Assembly (NCBI GenBank): GCA_964608615.1
Contig: CAZSQG010000005.1
Span: 25,037 to 89,036, forward strand
Source of the DNA: CALEUX01 sp964608615
GTDB taxonomy: Bacteria > Bacteroidota > Bacteroidia > Bacteroidales > Marinilabiliaceae
DNA length: 64,000 nt
Direction: 5' to 3'
The translations under genes were made by a program, and so were the position numbers. A model generated the notes under the pieces. The model was not told the origin of the DNA, ran no database searches, and was given only the letters and a program-made list of their open reading frames with translations. Positions 1 to 9,777 of this stretch are shown here, piece by piece (the stretch's first letter is position 1; each line of letters begins with the position of its first letter).

Positions 1-1887
1 CAACTTGTAACTGACGGAAACAGCCTTTACGCAGCTACCAATAAGGGCGTGAGAAAAACCTCCTTATTAGGTTCTAATCCGGAATTTTTCGAAAATTGGC
101 AAACCATTTCTCCAACATCAAATCCCTACATCTCCATAGCATTATTCTCCGGACGCTTAATTGCTGCTTTAGGCCAAAAAGGACAGACCTGTTCGTTACA
201 ATCGTTTCAAGACAATATTGTAACAACCTTTGCCTCTGTATCTTATTTTTACAGCATGAATATTTCTGCTAGTGAACTTATTGTTACTTCGGGTAATGCC
301 ATACGTTTTTTTAACAGTTCACTACAACTTACCGAGCCTATAAGCTCGCCATACATTAATGAAACAACGTTTTCGCCAGCCTTTAGAAACGGAATTCTTG
401 ACAAGAACAACAACCTCTGGGTTGCCGATAATTCAAAAGGCTTATTAAAGCGAGTTTCAAATAACTATTTCACCCCCTATAACATGCAAGGCCCGGCCAG
501 TAACCAGTGCAAACAATTACTTTTGGCCGGATCAAACCTCTGGATAGTAGCAGGGGGGTTAACAAGTTCATGGAATAACGCTGGTATTAAAGCATCATCA
601 TCGGTACTAACTTCCATGGGATGGCAGCATATAACATATGAAAACTCCCTACTTTTGGAAAACATCATAGACCTCATAGGCGTTTCGGCCAACCCGTTAA
701 ACCCCAATCACATTTTCATAAATTCATGGGGGCAAGGGGTCTTTGAACTGGAAGAAGAGGAGGGAACTTTTTATGTAAAAAACAATTTTAATAAATCAGA
801 AACAGGCCTTCAAAATATTGATTGGGCAGCACCTTCAGGCTATGTTAGAATTGGAGCAACTGCTTTTGATAAGAACAACACTCTCTTTATTACAAACTCT
901 CAGGTCGATAATGGATTGGTTGCCTATTTCCCCGAAGATCAGTCCTTTTTTCGACTTAATTACCAGTCAATAAAGGCAACTCAGGGTTTGGGTACTATGC
1001 TGATGCCATCATCCGGAGATAAGTGGATGATTATTGGCCGGGGTACATCAAAAGGACTATTTATTTGGAATGATAACGATACCCCAAAAAATCAATCAGA
1101 CGACAAATACCGAAGCGCAATTCTTCCGGCCGATGAAACAGATACCCGAAACAAAGGTCAACTATTACTTTGGGACGATAATGGAGAGGTTATCACAAAT
1201 AATATTTTCTCAATCGCTGAAGACCACAATGGTTATATTTGGATTGGCACTGATGTTGGTATTGTTGTTCAGTATCAACCTCGTAAAATTCTCACTAAAG
1301 AAAAACCTATCTTTTCCAGAATTAAAATTTCCAGAAACGATGAATCGGGCCTGGCTGACTATCTTTTGGAAAATGAAACCGTTACATCAATAGTGGTTGA
1401 TGCAGGTAATAGAAAATGGATTGGAACACAGGACGCCGGAGTATTCCTTGTTTCAGCCGATGGGACTAGAACTGTTTCTTCATATAACACCACCAATAGT
1501 CCAATACCATCCAATTACATTACATCTATTGCTATAAACAATGAAACCGGTGAAGTTATTATTGCTACTGATAATGGCGTTATTGCCACCCGGGGCTCTG
1601 CTACAAAGGGAATGGATAAATTCAACAACATTTATGCTTTCCCAAATCCTGTTAAGCCTAATTTTTACGGAACTATAACTATTACAGGGTTGATGACAAA
1701 ATCCAATGTTAAAATCACGGATGTTACCGGCAAGTTGGTATATGAAACAACCTCTGTTGGTGGTCAGGCTTTTTGGGATGGATGCAATTTCTGGGGCGAA
1801 AAAGTGAAGTCAGGCATATACCTTGTTTTTGTAGCTTCAGAAGACGCATCTGAATCAGAAGTAACAAAAATTGCCATCATAAGATAA
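1..1887 (+). CDS. porZ: PorZ-like T9SS protein, two-propeller plus CTD (5' partial)
   Basis: The reading frame is open from base 1, so the start lies upstream; 628 residues are visible. The visible part has repeated propeller strands of the two-component-regulator type (WIGTDVG near 1240, WIGTQDAG near 1420). It ends with a roughly 80-residue T9SS type A sorting domain: an AFPNPV motif near 1635, a VKITDVTGKLV segment near 1710 and a GIYLV-type strand near 1815. Propellers followed by this particular C-terminal domain match PorZ, a surface component of the T9SS attachment complex that in Porphyromonas helps deliver anionic LPS to cargo proteins. The GTG at 49 is not a credible start because the homologous frame continues upstream. 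Another T9SS-exported propeller protein is the alternative. Confidence 0.7.
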   Translation, partial: QLVTDGNSLYAATNKGVRKTSLLGSNPEFFENWQTISPTSNPYISIALFSGRLIAALGQKGQTCSLQSFQDNIVTTFASVSYFYSMNISASELIVTSGNAIRFFNSSLQLTEPISSPYINETTFSPAFRNGILDKNNNLWVADNSKGLLKRVSNNYFTPYNMQGPASNQCKQLLLAGSNLWIVAGGLTSSWNNAGIKASSSVLTSMGWQHITYENSLLLENIIDLIGVSANPLNPNHIFINSWGQGVFELEEEEGTFYVKNNFNKSETGLQNIDWAAPSGYVRIGATAFDKNNTLFITNSQVDNGLVAYFPEDQSFFRLNYQSIKATQGLGTMLMPSSGDKWMIIGRGTSKGLFIWNDNDTPKNQSDDKYRSAILPADETDTRNKGQLLLWDDNGEVITNNIFSIAEDHNGYIWIGTDVGIVVQYQPRKILTKEKPIFSRIKISRNDESGLADYLLENETVTSIVVDAGNRKWIGTQDAGVFLVSADGTRTVSSYNTTNSPIPSNYITSIAINNETGEVIIATDNGVIATRGSATKGMDKFNNIYAFPNPVKPNFYGTITITGLMTKSNVKITDVTGKLVYETTSVGGQAFWDGCNFWGEKVKSGIYLVFVASEDASESEVTKIAIIR

Positions 1888-1927
1888 TAAACCCTAATTT
1901 TAACTTATTAGGTTAATTTTGAATAAA

Positions 1928-4669
1928 ATGTCTATGTTGAAAAAGAATATTACATTAGTTTTTATTACGTTCCTTGTTGTGCTGATTGGACTAATTTTCC
2001 TGTATATCCACAAAAACTTCATCTATGAAGAATCCCAGCCTATATCAGCAGTTCCAATTAATACAGGTGTCGTTATTCAAATAAGCCAATTACAAAAAAC
2101 CAAAACTTCTCTATTTAAAAACACAAGTTTTTCAGGAGATCTTGATAATTTCGAATCTTATAATACCATCAGTAAGGTAAACCAGTTTATTGATACATCA
2201 TCAGTTTTTAAAAGTGATTTGGGCTCCAGTTTATTAGATAGAACACTAATTATTTCCTTGCACCCCGGAACTTCAACACAAACTGATTGGTTGGTTAATA
2301 TTCCTATAAAAAGTCGAAACGAGGAGAAAGAACTTGGAAAACTAATAAGTAGCATACAACCCGATGTTGAACGAATAAAATTTAATGGCAGCACAATTTT
2401 TTCATTACTAAAAAACAAGGCTTTTCCTATTCCTGCATTTGTTACAATTTACCGCGGGATATTATCCATCAGCAACAATCAGGATATATTAAAGACCTCT
2501 GTTACACAACGAAACGAAAATAAAACCTTGTTGAATGATGAATCTTTTAACAACATTCACAAAACATCTCTCCAATCAAATCCGGTCTCTATTTACATTC
2601 ATTATTCACAATTAGAAAAAATTACAAAGCCATTTTTTAATCCAAAAAAATTAAACTCTTCATTTGTATCTCGTATAGCAAACTGGAGCGAGTTGGATCT
2701 CGAAATTAGCAATGACGCCATTTCTTTAACCGGATTTACCATAGCTGATAAAGAAGGTTTTTTTACTAATTTATTCAAAGGAGTATCTCCTCAGAAACCT
2801 GAAATTGTTCAAATAATTCCAGCCGACACAAAATTTCTGATGAGCTATACTTTCCCGGAAAATAATCGATTCAGAGACAATCTTATCAACCTTGCTTTTT
2901 CAGGCGAAAATGCAGATACTTATAAAAAAGAATCAAATGAATTTAAAAACAAGACTGGAGTAGCGTTTGAAGAGACATTTTTTTCCTTTATCAATAATGA
3001 ATGTGCACTCATATATACCGAGCCAAACCAGTTAAATCCAGATGGAAACCGGTTCCTGGTTTTTAGCACATCAGGCCAGGCAAAAACCCTTGAAGTACTC
3101 AATACTATAGACCGGAATAAAAAGGAGGCTGGAGATCCAACAACCTGGATTGAGCTTGATGATCAAACAAGATTTCCTGTATATCGGGCTCCCCAAATAA
3201 AATTAATGGATTTATTCTGGAAAAACATATTTCCTGAAGTGCCCTCACGATATTATACTTTTTATCGCAACTTCATCATTTTTGCAAATAGCACGGAAGA
3301 ACTACGCTTCTTTATGTACTCAACTGTTTTAAACAAATCCCTTTCAAACCATCCTTACTATTCGTCGTTTATTGAAAACTTTTCTTTTCAAGAAAACTTT
3401 TTTCTTTTTGCAGAAATCCCCCATATTTTTTCTTTTGCTCAAAAAAGCCTTAACCCCTCTGTTTTTCACCCAACCAACAATCAGTATAAGGCTTTAAATC
3501 AATTTTATGGCATTGGATTACAATTTTCTTCGGCCGGAAATCTTACATACACTTCGGTGTTTACAAATTATACTCCACAACGAGATAAAGAACCCCGAAC
3601 CATTTGGCAAAGCAGACTTGACTCTACAATAATTGGAAAACCTGTCCTCGTTGATAACCATATTACCGGCGAAAAGGAGATTTTAGTTCAGGATAAACTA
3701 AACAACCTTTACCTAATAAACAACATGGGTAGGGTTCTTTGGAAACGACCCATTGAGGGACCCATTTTGAGCGAAATATACCAGATTGATTTCTATAAAA
3801 ACAATAAACTTCAATATCTCTTTAATACAGCAGGCAAACTATACCTCCTTGACCGAAATGGAAACTATGTGGCCAAATATCCCTTTACCTTACCGGCTTC
3901 AGCAACAAACGGCCTTTCGGTTTTTGATTACGATAACAATAATGAGTATCGCATCTTTATTGCACTTGCTGATAACCGTATTTACCTTTTTGATAAAAAT
4001 GGTAATCGAAATCCGGGATGGAATCCTCTTCAAACCGAAGGTAATGTTACAACGCCAATACAATATTTCAGTACCGGAGGAAGAGATTACATTGTTTTTA
4101 GCGACCAATATCGTAACTATATTTTGGATCGTCGGGGCGAAAACAGAGTTATTCCAGCCCGCAGTTTTATAAGAAATCCTAAGTCGCTTTTCTTTCTCGA
4201 AGAAGATGGCAGCACCTCTTCCCTCGTTACAACTACCCAATCGGGTATCCTCACTAAAATATCTCTGCCATCGGGAGAATGTACCTTTAATGAGCTTTTC
4301 GAATGTCCCAAAGATCACTTCTTTTCACTCATAGATGGAAACACTTCCTCTTCTTATGTATTTGTTACAGAAAACCAGCTTCTGTCTTTTAATAATGAAG
4401 GCAAAACAGAACTTGAGGTCTCTTTTGATCAACCCATTTTAATACATACTGATATTTACTTATTCTCGGCCAACGATATAAAATTTGGTATTGTGGAAAA
4501 AAACGGAGGACAAATTCACCTTATTGACAGGAATGGGAAAAACTATCAGCGTTTTCCACTTAAGGGAAATAGTCGCTTTTCAATTGGTTTTTTAAAATCA
4601 TCGACTTACAGGTTTAACCTTATTGTAGGTGGAAACCATAACTTCCTGAACAACTACCGTATTGAATAA
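1928..4669 (+). CDS. large membrane-anchored protein with C-terminal propeller, unknown function
   Basis: I do not recognise a characterised family. The ATG at 1928 is preferred over the upstream TTG at 1919, giving 913 aa. Residues about 5-30 form one hydrophobic segment (uncleaved anchor or signal). A long middle region resembles DUF3352-type extracytoplasmic proteins in general layout. From about residue 560 onward, short repeats of the type LYLLDRNGN, IYLFDKNGN and HLIDRNGK indicate a beta-propeller of PQQ or FG-GAP type. It starts 40 bases after the PorZ-like gene on the same strand, so cotranscription is likely. An envelope or secretion-related role is inferred from that neighbour only. 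Confidence 0.75.
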   Translation: MSMLKKNITLVFITFLVVLIGLIFLYIHKNFIYEESQPISAVPINTGVVIQISQLQKTKTSLFKNTSFSGDLDNFESYNTISKVNQFIDTSSVFKSDLGSSLLDRTLIISLHPGTSTQTDWLVNIPIKSRNEEKELGKLISSIQPDVERIKFNGSTIFSLLKNKAFPIPAFVTIYRGILSISNNQDILKTSVTQRNENKTLLNDESFNNIHKTSLQSNPVSIYIHYSQLEKITKPFFNPKKLNSSFVSRIANWSELDLEISNDAISLTGFTIADKEGFFTNLFKGVSPQKPEIVQIIPADTKFLMSYTFPENNRFRDNLINLAFSGENADTYKKESNEFKNKTGVAFEETFFSFINNECALIYTEPNQLNPDGNRFLVFSTSGQAKTLEVLNTIDRNKKEAGDPTTWIELDDQTRFPVYRAPQIKLMDLFWKNIFPEVPSRYYTFYRNFIIFANSTEELRFFMYSTVLNKSLSNHPYYSSFIENFSFQENFFLFAEIPHIFSFAQKSLNPSVFHPTNNQYKALNQFYGIGLQFSSAGNLTYTSVFTNYTPQRDKEPRTIWQSRLDSTIIGKPVLVDNHITGEKEILVQDKLNNLYLINNMGRVLWKRPIEGPILSEIYQIDFYKNNKLQYLFNTAGKLYLLDRNGNYVAKYPFTLPASATNGLSVFDYDNNNEYRIFIALADNRIYLFDKNGNRNPGWNPLQTEGNVTTPIQYFSTGGRDYIVFSDQYRNYILDRRGENRVIPARSFIRNPKSLFFLEEDGSTSSLVTTTQSGILTKISLPSGECTFNELFECPKDHFFSLIDGNTSSSYVFVTENQLLSFNNEGKTELEVSFDQPILIHTDIYLFSANDIKFGIVEKNGGQIHLIDRNGKNYQRFPLKGNSRFSIGFLKSSTYRFNLIVGGNHNFLNNYRIE

Positions 4670-4738
4670 CAAAAACAATAATCAGGGATTTTTGACGATT
4701 GGAACGCATATTACGGGTAAAAATAATTTCGCATAGCT

Positions 4739-5725
4739 ATGAAAAAACTAAAAATTGGCATATTGGGAGTTTCAAATCATTTCATTAAAAGAATTATTAT
4801 TCCCTTAACAAACAGCACAAACTGTACTCCATACGCTATTGCCTCACGAATCACTGACAACGCATCGGAGGCTGCAAATGAGTTTAATATTCCGGTAATA
4901 CACAATAATTACCAAGCTATACTCGATGATCCTAACGTAGACGCTGTTTATATTCCTTTACCAAACCACATACACGCCGAGTGGGTTATTAAAAGTCTAA
5001 AAGCCGGGAAACCTGTGCTTTGCGAGAAACCGCTGGCAATGAACCTTCATGAAGCGGAAAAGATGATTAAAGAATCGGAAAAAACCGGAGTCCCATTGAT
5101 GGAAGCCTTTATGTTCCGTTTTCATCCAATGTGGTTACACGTTCGCGATTTAGTGCGAACCAATCAACTGGGAAAAATCAATTATATTCATACTTCCTTT
5201 TCATATAACAACCCTTCTCCTTCAAATATCAGAAATATTGCGGCTTATGGTGGAGGCAGCCTTATGGATATTGGGTGTTATGCCATTTCAGCTCCCCGGT
5301 TTATTTTGAACCAGGAACCACTCCGGGTTATATCTTTAAGCTCGGCTCATCCAGAATTTAAAACTGACATGCACACTTCTGGCCTGCTTGATTTTGGAGA
5401 AAGCAGAGCCACATTTCATGTTTCAACCACATCGGAACCTTTTCAAAAAGTTGATATTATTGGTACATCAGGTTCAGTTACCATCCCAATTCCGTTTAAC
5501 ACCTATGTAGATACTCCTTCTTCAATTATTGTTAATACCGGTATGGGTTCAAGAGAAATTACATTTCCCGTCTCAAACGCCTATCAACTTATGTTTGAGG
5601 AATTTGCTTCTTCCGTTATTGAAAATAAAAGCGTTCCTCTTCCTCTCTCAGACGCAATTAATAACATGAAAATCATTGACGCCATACGCAGATCTTCAGA
5701 AATCAGTAATTGGGTTAATTTGTAA
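4739..5725 (+). CDS. Gfo/Idh/MocA family NAD(P)-dependent oxidoreductase
   Basis: The 328-aa protein has the normal family length. An N-terminal Rossmann fold begins KIGILGVSNHF (residues 4-14), with the position of the usual GxGxxG partly replaced (G-V-S-N-H). The family hallmark CEKPLAMN is present near residues 95-102, where the EKP lysine is catalytic in this family. The C-terminal alpha/beta domain (MEAFMFRFHP onward, then GGGSLMDIGCY) is intact. Such enzymes oxidise or epimerise sugars or inositols using a tightly bound nicotinamide cofactor. The substrate cannot be told from sequence, and the neighbours give no pathway context. Confidence 0.9.
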   Translation: MKKLKIGILGVSNHFIKRIIIPLTNSTNCTPYAIASRITDNASEAANEFNIPVIHNNYQAILDDPNVDAVYIPLPNHIHAEWVIKSLKAGKPVLCEKPLAMNLHEAEKMIKESEKTGVPLMEAFMFRFHPMWLHVRDLVRTNQLGKINYIHTSFSYNNPSPSNIRNIAAYGGGSLMDIGCYAISAPRFILNQEPLRVISLSSAHPEFKTDMHTSGLLDFGESRATFHVSTTSEPFQKVDIIGTSGSVTIPIPFNTYVDTPSSIIVNTGMGSREITFPVSNAYQLMFEEFASSVIENKSVPLPLSDAINNMKIIDAIRRSSEISNWVNL

Positions 5726-6216
5726 ACATTCTGTGATAATAATCAAAAACAGCCGCAAATTTTGCTTAGTTTAACAGGAAACAACCTGCAATTATGTTTG
5801 TTATTCCAAAATCCTCTGATGTTATAATGATTCTCTGATTGTCAGGATTTGACTTAAATTGAAACCTGAAACGCAATAATTTATTAATAAGAAGATCCGT
5901 GTTGATAACAAACTATTTTTAAAGTAATGCATCACCACCATGTAATGTCGCCTTGAATAGGCAAAAGCACAAATTGCTCTTGTTCCTTTAGGGTTATATG
6001 ATTTATGTTCAACCCATCGGGCGTTGTCCGATGCTTTTGCTCCGGCCCCCTTGGGCGTGCAGATAGTTCTTTTCACAGAAAAACATTACATCAAGACATC
6101 AATGTAGTTATTCATTTCTATTATTCAAATAGTCAAGTCCTGACTTGTAATCATAAGGAATCACTATTGTCCGGTAAAAAATATTTCTTCGTTCAAGTGC
6201 TTAAGCCGCACGGGCT

Positions 6217-6248
6217 CTTACTTTTTTTCTACAGCAAAAAAAAGTAAG
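6217..6248. repeat. perfect 12-bp hairpin (A/T-run arms)
   Basis: CTTACTTTTTTT at 6217-6228 is exactly complementary to AAAAAAAGTAAG at 6237-6248, with an 8-base loop. It resembles the CTTACTTTTTT/AAAAAAGTAAG signature of Bacteroidota intergenic repeats. It could also act as a bidirectional terminator. Confidence 0.6.
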
Positions 6249-6299
6249 CAAAAAATGCCGCCGCTGCATATAATTTCCTAAAAATCATATTAATAGTCT

Positions 6300-6339
6300 A
6301 AAATCCGGGAACTCGCTCCGCTCAAACAGCCCGGATTTT
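6300..6339 (+). terminator. hairpin with T-run, repeat end or terminator
   Basis: AAAATCCGGG at 6300-6309 pairs perfectly with CCCGGATTTT at 6330-6339, leaving a 20-base loop and followed by further T residues to 6341. The geometry suits a rho-independent terminator on the plus strand. The loop word CTCCGCTCAAACA instead suggests the end of a repeat family. Confidence 0.45.
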
Positions 6340-6745
6340 TTAACGACAATTAATCTGATTTTATTAACGGAAATTCTCTGAGGCGGAAAGTAAGCCCCAA
6401 GAAAACAAGACCTCCAGGAATCCTTATTATTTAAAGCATTTAAATGATTTTCTAAAAATTTTACCGGACACCAATGATAAGGAAAATCTAAAAAGCTTTG
6501 ATCTATAAAATCAATAGCAAAAAAACACAGTAATTTATTGCCTAAACTATTTATTAGTACCTGTATAATTATTTACCTTTTCCTCCGTTATACATTAAAC
6601 TGTCAACAATTTAAGTGTGTTGCCGTAATTTTTTGCAATAGTATAATCTATTAAAGTATCTTTCAAAACAGATTACTTATGTTAGGGTCTTAACAAGCAA
6701 GTTTTGGTGTTTCCTAATCAATTCAAATAATCATTTTGATTATTT

Positions 6746-7636
6746 ATGAGAAAGATAGCATTTCTGATATTACTATTTTTTATGATTTCTTGCACCAACA
6801 AAAAGCAAGTAAAAATTGCCACGTTTAATGCAAGATTTTACAATTCAAACGAAGCAGAAAACTCCTGGGAAACAAGAGTTTCGTTAATGCAATCGTTCTT
6901 CAATAAAGAAGATTTCGACATCATCGGAATGCAGGAAGTAACCCATCATCAGATACTGGATCTTCAAAAAAGACTCCCCCATTACGAATATGTTGGTAAA
7001 GGACAGGCTGATGGGCACGAAGGAGGTGAGTACTGTCCCATATTCTATAAAAAAGACAAATATACTCTACTAGCAAAATCACAGTTTTGGTTGTCTGAAA
7101 CCCCGGAAACACCTGGAAGTATTAACTGGGAAGGATTATTCCCACGAATTGTTACATGGGTAAAATTAGAAAACAATAAAACCGGTCATATATTCTTTGT
7201 CTTTAACACGCAATTCTGCCATATAAGCGAATTTGCCAGGGAAAAAAGTGCCATTCTGATTCTCAAAAAAATAAACGAAATTGCCGATTATGCTCCTGTA
7301 ATTTTGACCGGGGATTTTAACATGCAAAAAGATTCAAAACCATACCTGATACTTACCTCCAACTGGGATCGCTTTATTTCATTAATTAACTCAGAAGAAC
7401 TGGATAATAAGTTTGAGAATAAGGATTCAACAACATGTAATAACTTTTCGAGTAACTCGCCTTCTCATAAAACAGATTTCATTTTTGTGAATGGTTACTT
7501 AAGCGTTTCTAAGTACAAAGTTCACGTTGTTAAGCAAAAAACTATTTCTGACAATTATCCTGTATCGGCTACTCTTAATTTCTTATTTGAACGACGTTTC
7601 CGTCATGGTAAATTATTGGATGAACCCTGGCAATAA
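6746..7636 (+). CDS. endonuclease/exonuclease/phosphatase-fold lipoprotein with altered active site
   Basis: The 296-aa protein has a lipoprotein signal peptide (hydrophobic stretch, lipobox MISC, Cys16), so it is probably anchored in the outer or inner membrane facing the periplasm. The EEP fold is clear: TFNAR (Asn28), MQE (Glu64) and GDFN (Asp190/Asn192). Three usually invariant positions differ. The family NTHFDH motif reads NTQFCH at 154-159, and the C-terminal SDH catalytic dyad reads SDN at 268-270. Close Bacteroidota relatives act on phosphodiesters or sphingomyelin-like or nucleotide substrates. Here the general-base His is absent, so catalysis is doubtful. It is convergent with the next gene, with 9 bases between stops. 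Confidence 0.85.
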   Translation: MRKIAFLILLFFMISCTNKKQVKIATFNARFYNSNEAENSWETRVSLMQSFFNKEDFDIIGMQEVTHHQILDLQKRLPHYEYVGKGQADGHEGGEYCPIFYKKDKYTLLAKSQFWLSETPETPGSINWEGLFPRIVTWVKLENNKTGHIFFVFNTQFCHISEFAREKSAILILKKINEIADYAPVILTGDFNMQKDSKPYLILTSNWDRFISLINSEELDNKFENKDSTTCNNFSSNSPSHKTDFIFVNGYLSVSKYKVHVVKQKTISDNYPVSATLNFLFERRFRHGKLLDEPWQ

Positions 7637-7645
7637 ATTATTAAT

Positions 7646-8449
7646 CTAAAAAATAAATTCAATAAGATATCCGGTGTGCCGGCGTAAGTTCACAACTTTT
7701 TCATCATTAAACAGCAAATATTGACCTTTAATTCCAGTCAGCAAACCCTTTAACTCCTTTGTTGTATCAAGATTAACCGTTTGGGGATGAGCCGGATATT
7801 TTTCGACAGGATAATTCAACACTTGAATGGTATCTTCCCCGTGGCTATAACTTGCAAGCTCTTCAGGCAACAAACCCAAAGCTTTGGTTTTGAGGTTACA
7901 CAAATCAACCTTTAGGTTAATATCATCCGAAACCATTTTCTTCCACATGGTTTTATCCGAAAACTCCTGCATAAGAAGCACTTCAATTAATCCGGCTATA
8001 TGACGATTTGGGGTTTTACACACCTTAATGGCAGCCGTAGCCCCCTGATCGATCCACCGTGTAGGTATTTGGGATTCCCGTGTTACACCAACCTTTACTT
8101 CTCCTGTATTGGCCAGATATACATAATGCGGTTGTAAACAATGCTGTTTAGCCCAATTCATGTCGCGGGCCAAACCCAGATGAGCTTTGCATAGAACAGG
8201 ACGAAGCACACATTCGTCGGCTTCGGGAGCCGTTTGCATACACCTAAAACAAAACCCCTGGGCATAGCTCTTTTTTGTTATCGCTCCGCATGAAATACAA
8301 TTTATAATACCAGTATATTTAATTTCTATTTCTTGTCCAACCAAATCATTCAGATAAATATCCTCACCTTCAAAATGCAGATGGTATTCCACTTCATTTT
8401 TACAGTTAAGCGTGCCAGACATTTTTCTTAGGTTACCCTTTACCACCAT
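7646..8449 (-). CDS. DUF2797 family zinc-binding protein
   Basis: The 267-aa length and domain order match DUF2797. A cysteine cluster (CISCG near residue 51, CFRC near 67, then further Cys) probably binds zinc. It is followed by a VYLANTGEVKVGVTR segment whose spacing recalls a GIY-YIG-like fold. The biochemical role of the family is not established. It lies 25 bases downstream of the U32 family gene on the same strand and is probably cotranscribed, so a nucleic-acid or RNA-modification link is possible but inferred. Confidence 0.8.
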   Translation of the reverse strand: MVVKGNLRKMSGTLNCKNEVEYHLHFEGEDIYLNDLVGQEIEIKYTGIINCISCGAITKKSYAQGFCFRCMQTAPEADECVLRPVLCKAHLGLARDMNWAKQHCLQPHYVYLANTGEVKVGVTRESQIPTRWIDQGATAAIKVCKTPNRHIAGLIEVLLMQEFSDKTMWKKMVSDDINLKVDLCNLKTKALGLLPEELASYSHGEDTIQVLNYPVEKYPAHPQTVNLDTTKELKGLLTGIKGQYLLFNDEKVVNLRRHTGYLIEFIF

Positions 8450-8474
8450 GATACAATATTGCTCTACTTAATTG

Positions 8475-9731
8475 TTACTGCCTATCAATCTTATCGGCCG
8501 ATATTATTTTATATAGTTTATCAGCCCTACGTATCTTCACCTCCACCGGCATTGAAAACACATCTCCTCGTTTTACCTCATTTACCGGTTTTAAATCCAC
8601 CCTTAACTCCCCAACAATCATTTCAACAGCCCCGGTAGTTGGCCCAATAATCAATATTTCATCTCCAACCTTTAAATCCTGAGTCTCCATAAGAAACTCA
8701 GCAACACCAATTTTTGGAAAATAATTAGTGCCTTTCCCGATGTAAACTTTTCTTTTTGCGGCCAAAGAACCATAATTAGCACTCCACTCACCCAACGGTT
8801 GACCCAGATAATAACCATTCCAAAAACCACGATTAAATACAGATGTTAATCGCTGATCCCAGTCAGCAATCAGTTCTTCATTAAAACGCCCATCCAAAAC
8901 AGCCTGAATAGCTTCGCTATAGCATCTCGAAACAGTTTTAACATATTCCGGACCTCTGGCTCTACCTTCAATTTTAAATACACGCACACCTGAATCAATC
9001 ATCTTATTTAAGAAATGAATGGTTTTCAAATCTTTGGGCGACATGATGTATTGATTGTCAACCTCAAGCTCATTACCAGAGTCTTTGTCCGTTACAATAT
9101 AACCACGTCGGCAAGGTTGAAGACAAGCCCCTCGATTTGCCGATGAATTAAACTGATGCAAACTCAAATAACACTTGCCTGAAACAGCCATGCAAAGGGC
9201 ACCATGAGCAAACATCTCAATTTGAACAAGTTCTCCTCCCGGTCCCCGCACATCGTCTCGCACAATAGCTTCATGAATGGCCTTTACCTGATCCATATTT
9301 AATTCCCGGGCCAAAACAACAACATCGGCATACTGACTGTAAAATTTCACAGCTTCAATATTTGAAATGTTTACCTGAGTAGATATATGTACTTCAATGT
9401 TTTTAGATCGCGCATATTGAATGGCTGCCTGATCAGAGGCGATAACTGCGTTGATACCGCTATCAACAACCGCATCAACCATGCGATGCATTTCGGCTAT
9501 ATCTTCATCGTACAAAGTAATATTCAATGTCAGATAAGATTTTAACCCATTCTCACAACAAATAGACGCAATTTTTTTTAAATCATCAGGTGAAAAATTA
9601 GCCGACGATCTGGAACGCATATTAAGATTGCCAGCCCCAAAATAAACAGAATTAGCCTCACCCTGAATAGCGGCCATCAATGACTCATACGAACCGGCTG
9701 GCGCCATTACTTCAAAATCTTTCCTGATCAT
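8475..9731 (-). CDS. peptidase U32 family protein (TrhP/RlhA-like RNA hydroxylation)
   Basis: The ATG at 9731 is preferred because the protein then begins MIRKDFEVMAPAG, as in relatives; a longer in-frame ATG lies at 9761. The 418-aa product carries the U32 signature EMFAHGALCMAVSGKC and downstream cysteines (CLQPC), which in RlhA and TrhP support tRNA or rRNA C5-hydroxylation rather than proteolysis. The N-terminal TIM-barrel-like region contains the SANF and LTLNITLYD segments. Members of this family hydroxylate U34 of tRNA or C2501 of 23S rRNA. Which substrate applies here cannot be decided from the sequence. Confidence 0.9.
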   Translation of the reverse strand: MIRKDFEVMAPAGSYESLMAAIQGEANSVYFGAGNLNMRSRSSANFSPDDLKKIASICCENGLKSYLTLNITLYDEDIAEMHRMVDAVVDSGINAVIASDQAAIQYARSKNIEVHISTQVNISNIEAVKFYSQYADVVVLARELNMDQVKAIHEAIVRDDVRGPGGELVQIEMFAHGALCMAVSGKCYLSLHQFNSSANRGACLQPCRRGYIVTDKDSGNELEVDNQYIMSPKDLKTIHFLNKMIDSGVRVFKIEGRARGPEYVKTVSRCYSEAIQAVLDGRFNEELIADWDQRLTSVFNRGFWNGYYLGQPLGEWSANYGSLAAKRKVYIGKGTNYFPKIGVAEFLMETQDLKVGDEILIIGPTTGAVEMIVGELRVDLKPVNEVKRGDVFSMPVEVKIRRADKLYKIISADKIDRQ

Positions 9732-9777
9732 TATGTTAGCCCTTTTAATATTTAATTGCAAAGTTGTAAAGTTTAAG

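Larger units (their letters stand above)
5726..6745. other. 1-kb gene-free gap with repeat-like DNA
   Basis: No convincing gene is present. ORFs of 84 aa (5822-6076, minus) and 80 aa (6005-6247, plus) overlap each other, have low-complexity ends and resemble spurious translations. From about 5840 to 6345 the DNA looks like an intergenic repeat of the kind scattered in many Bacteroidota genomes: a GC-richer core near 6010-6060, a 12-bp perfect hairpin at 6217-6248 and a second hairpin at 6300-6339 whose loop contains the word CTCCGCTCAAACA. The rest (6346-6745) is AT-rich and should hold the promoter of the next gene. The repeat status rests on recollection of similar elements, not on a search. 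Confidence 0.5.

Noticed and set aside
6005..6247. 80-aa plus-strand ORF and the overlapping 84-aa minus-strand ORF (5822-6076)
   Set aside because: They overlap on opposite strands inside a repeat-like region, end in low-complexity Lys/Phe/Leu runs encoded by the hairpin, and show no family motif.
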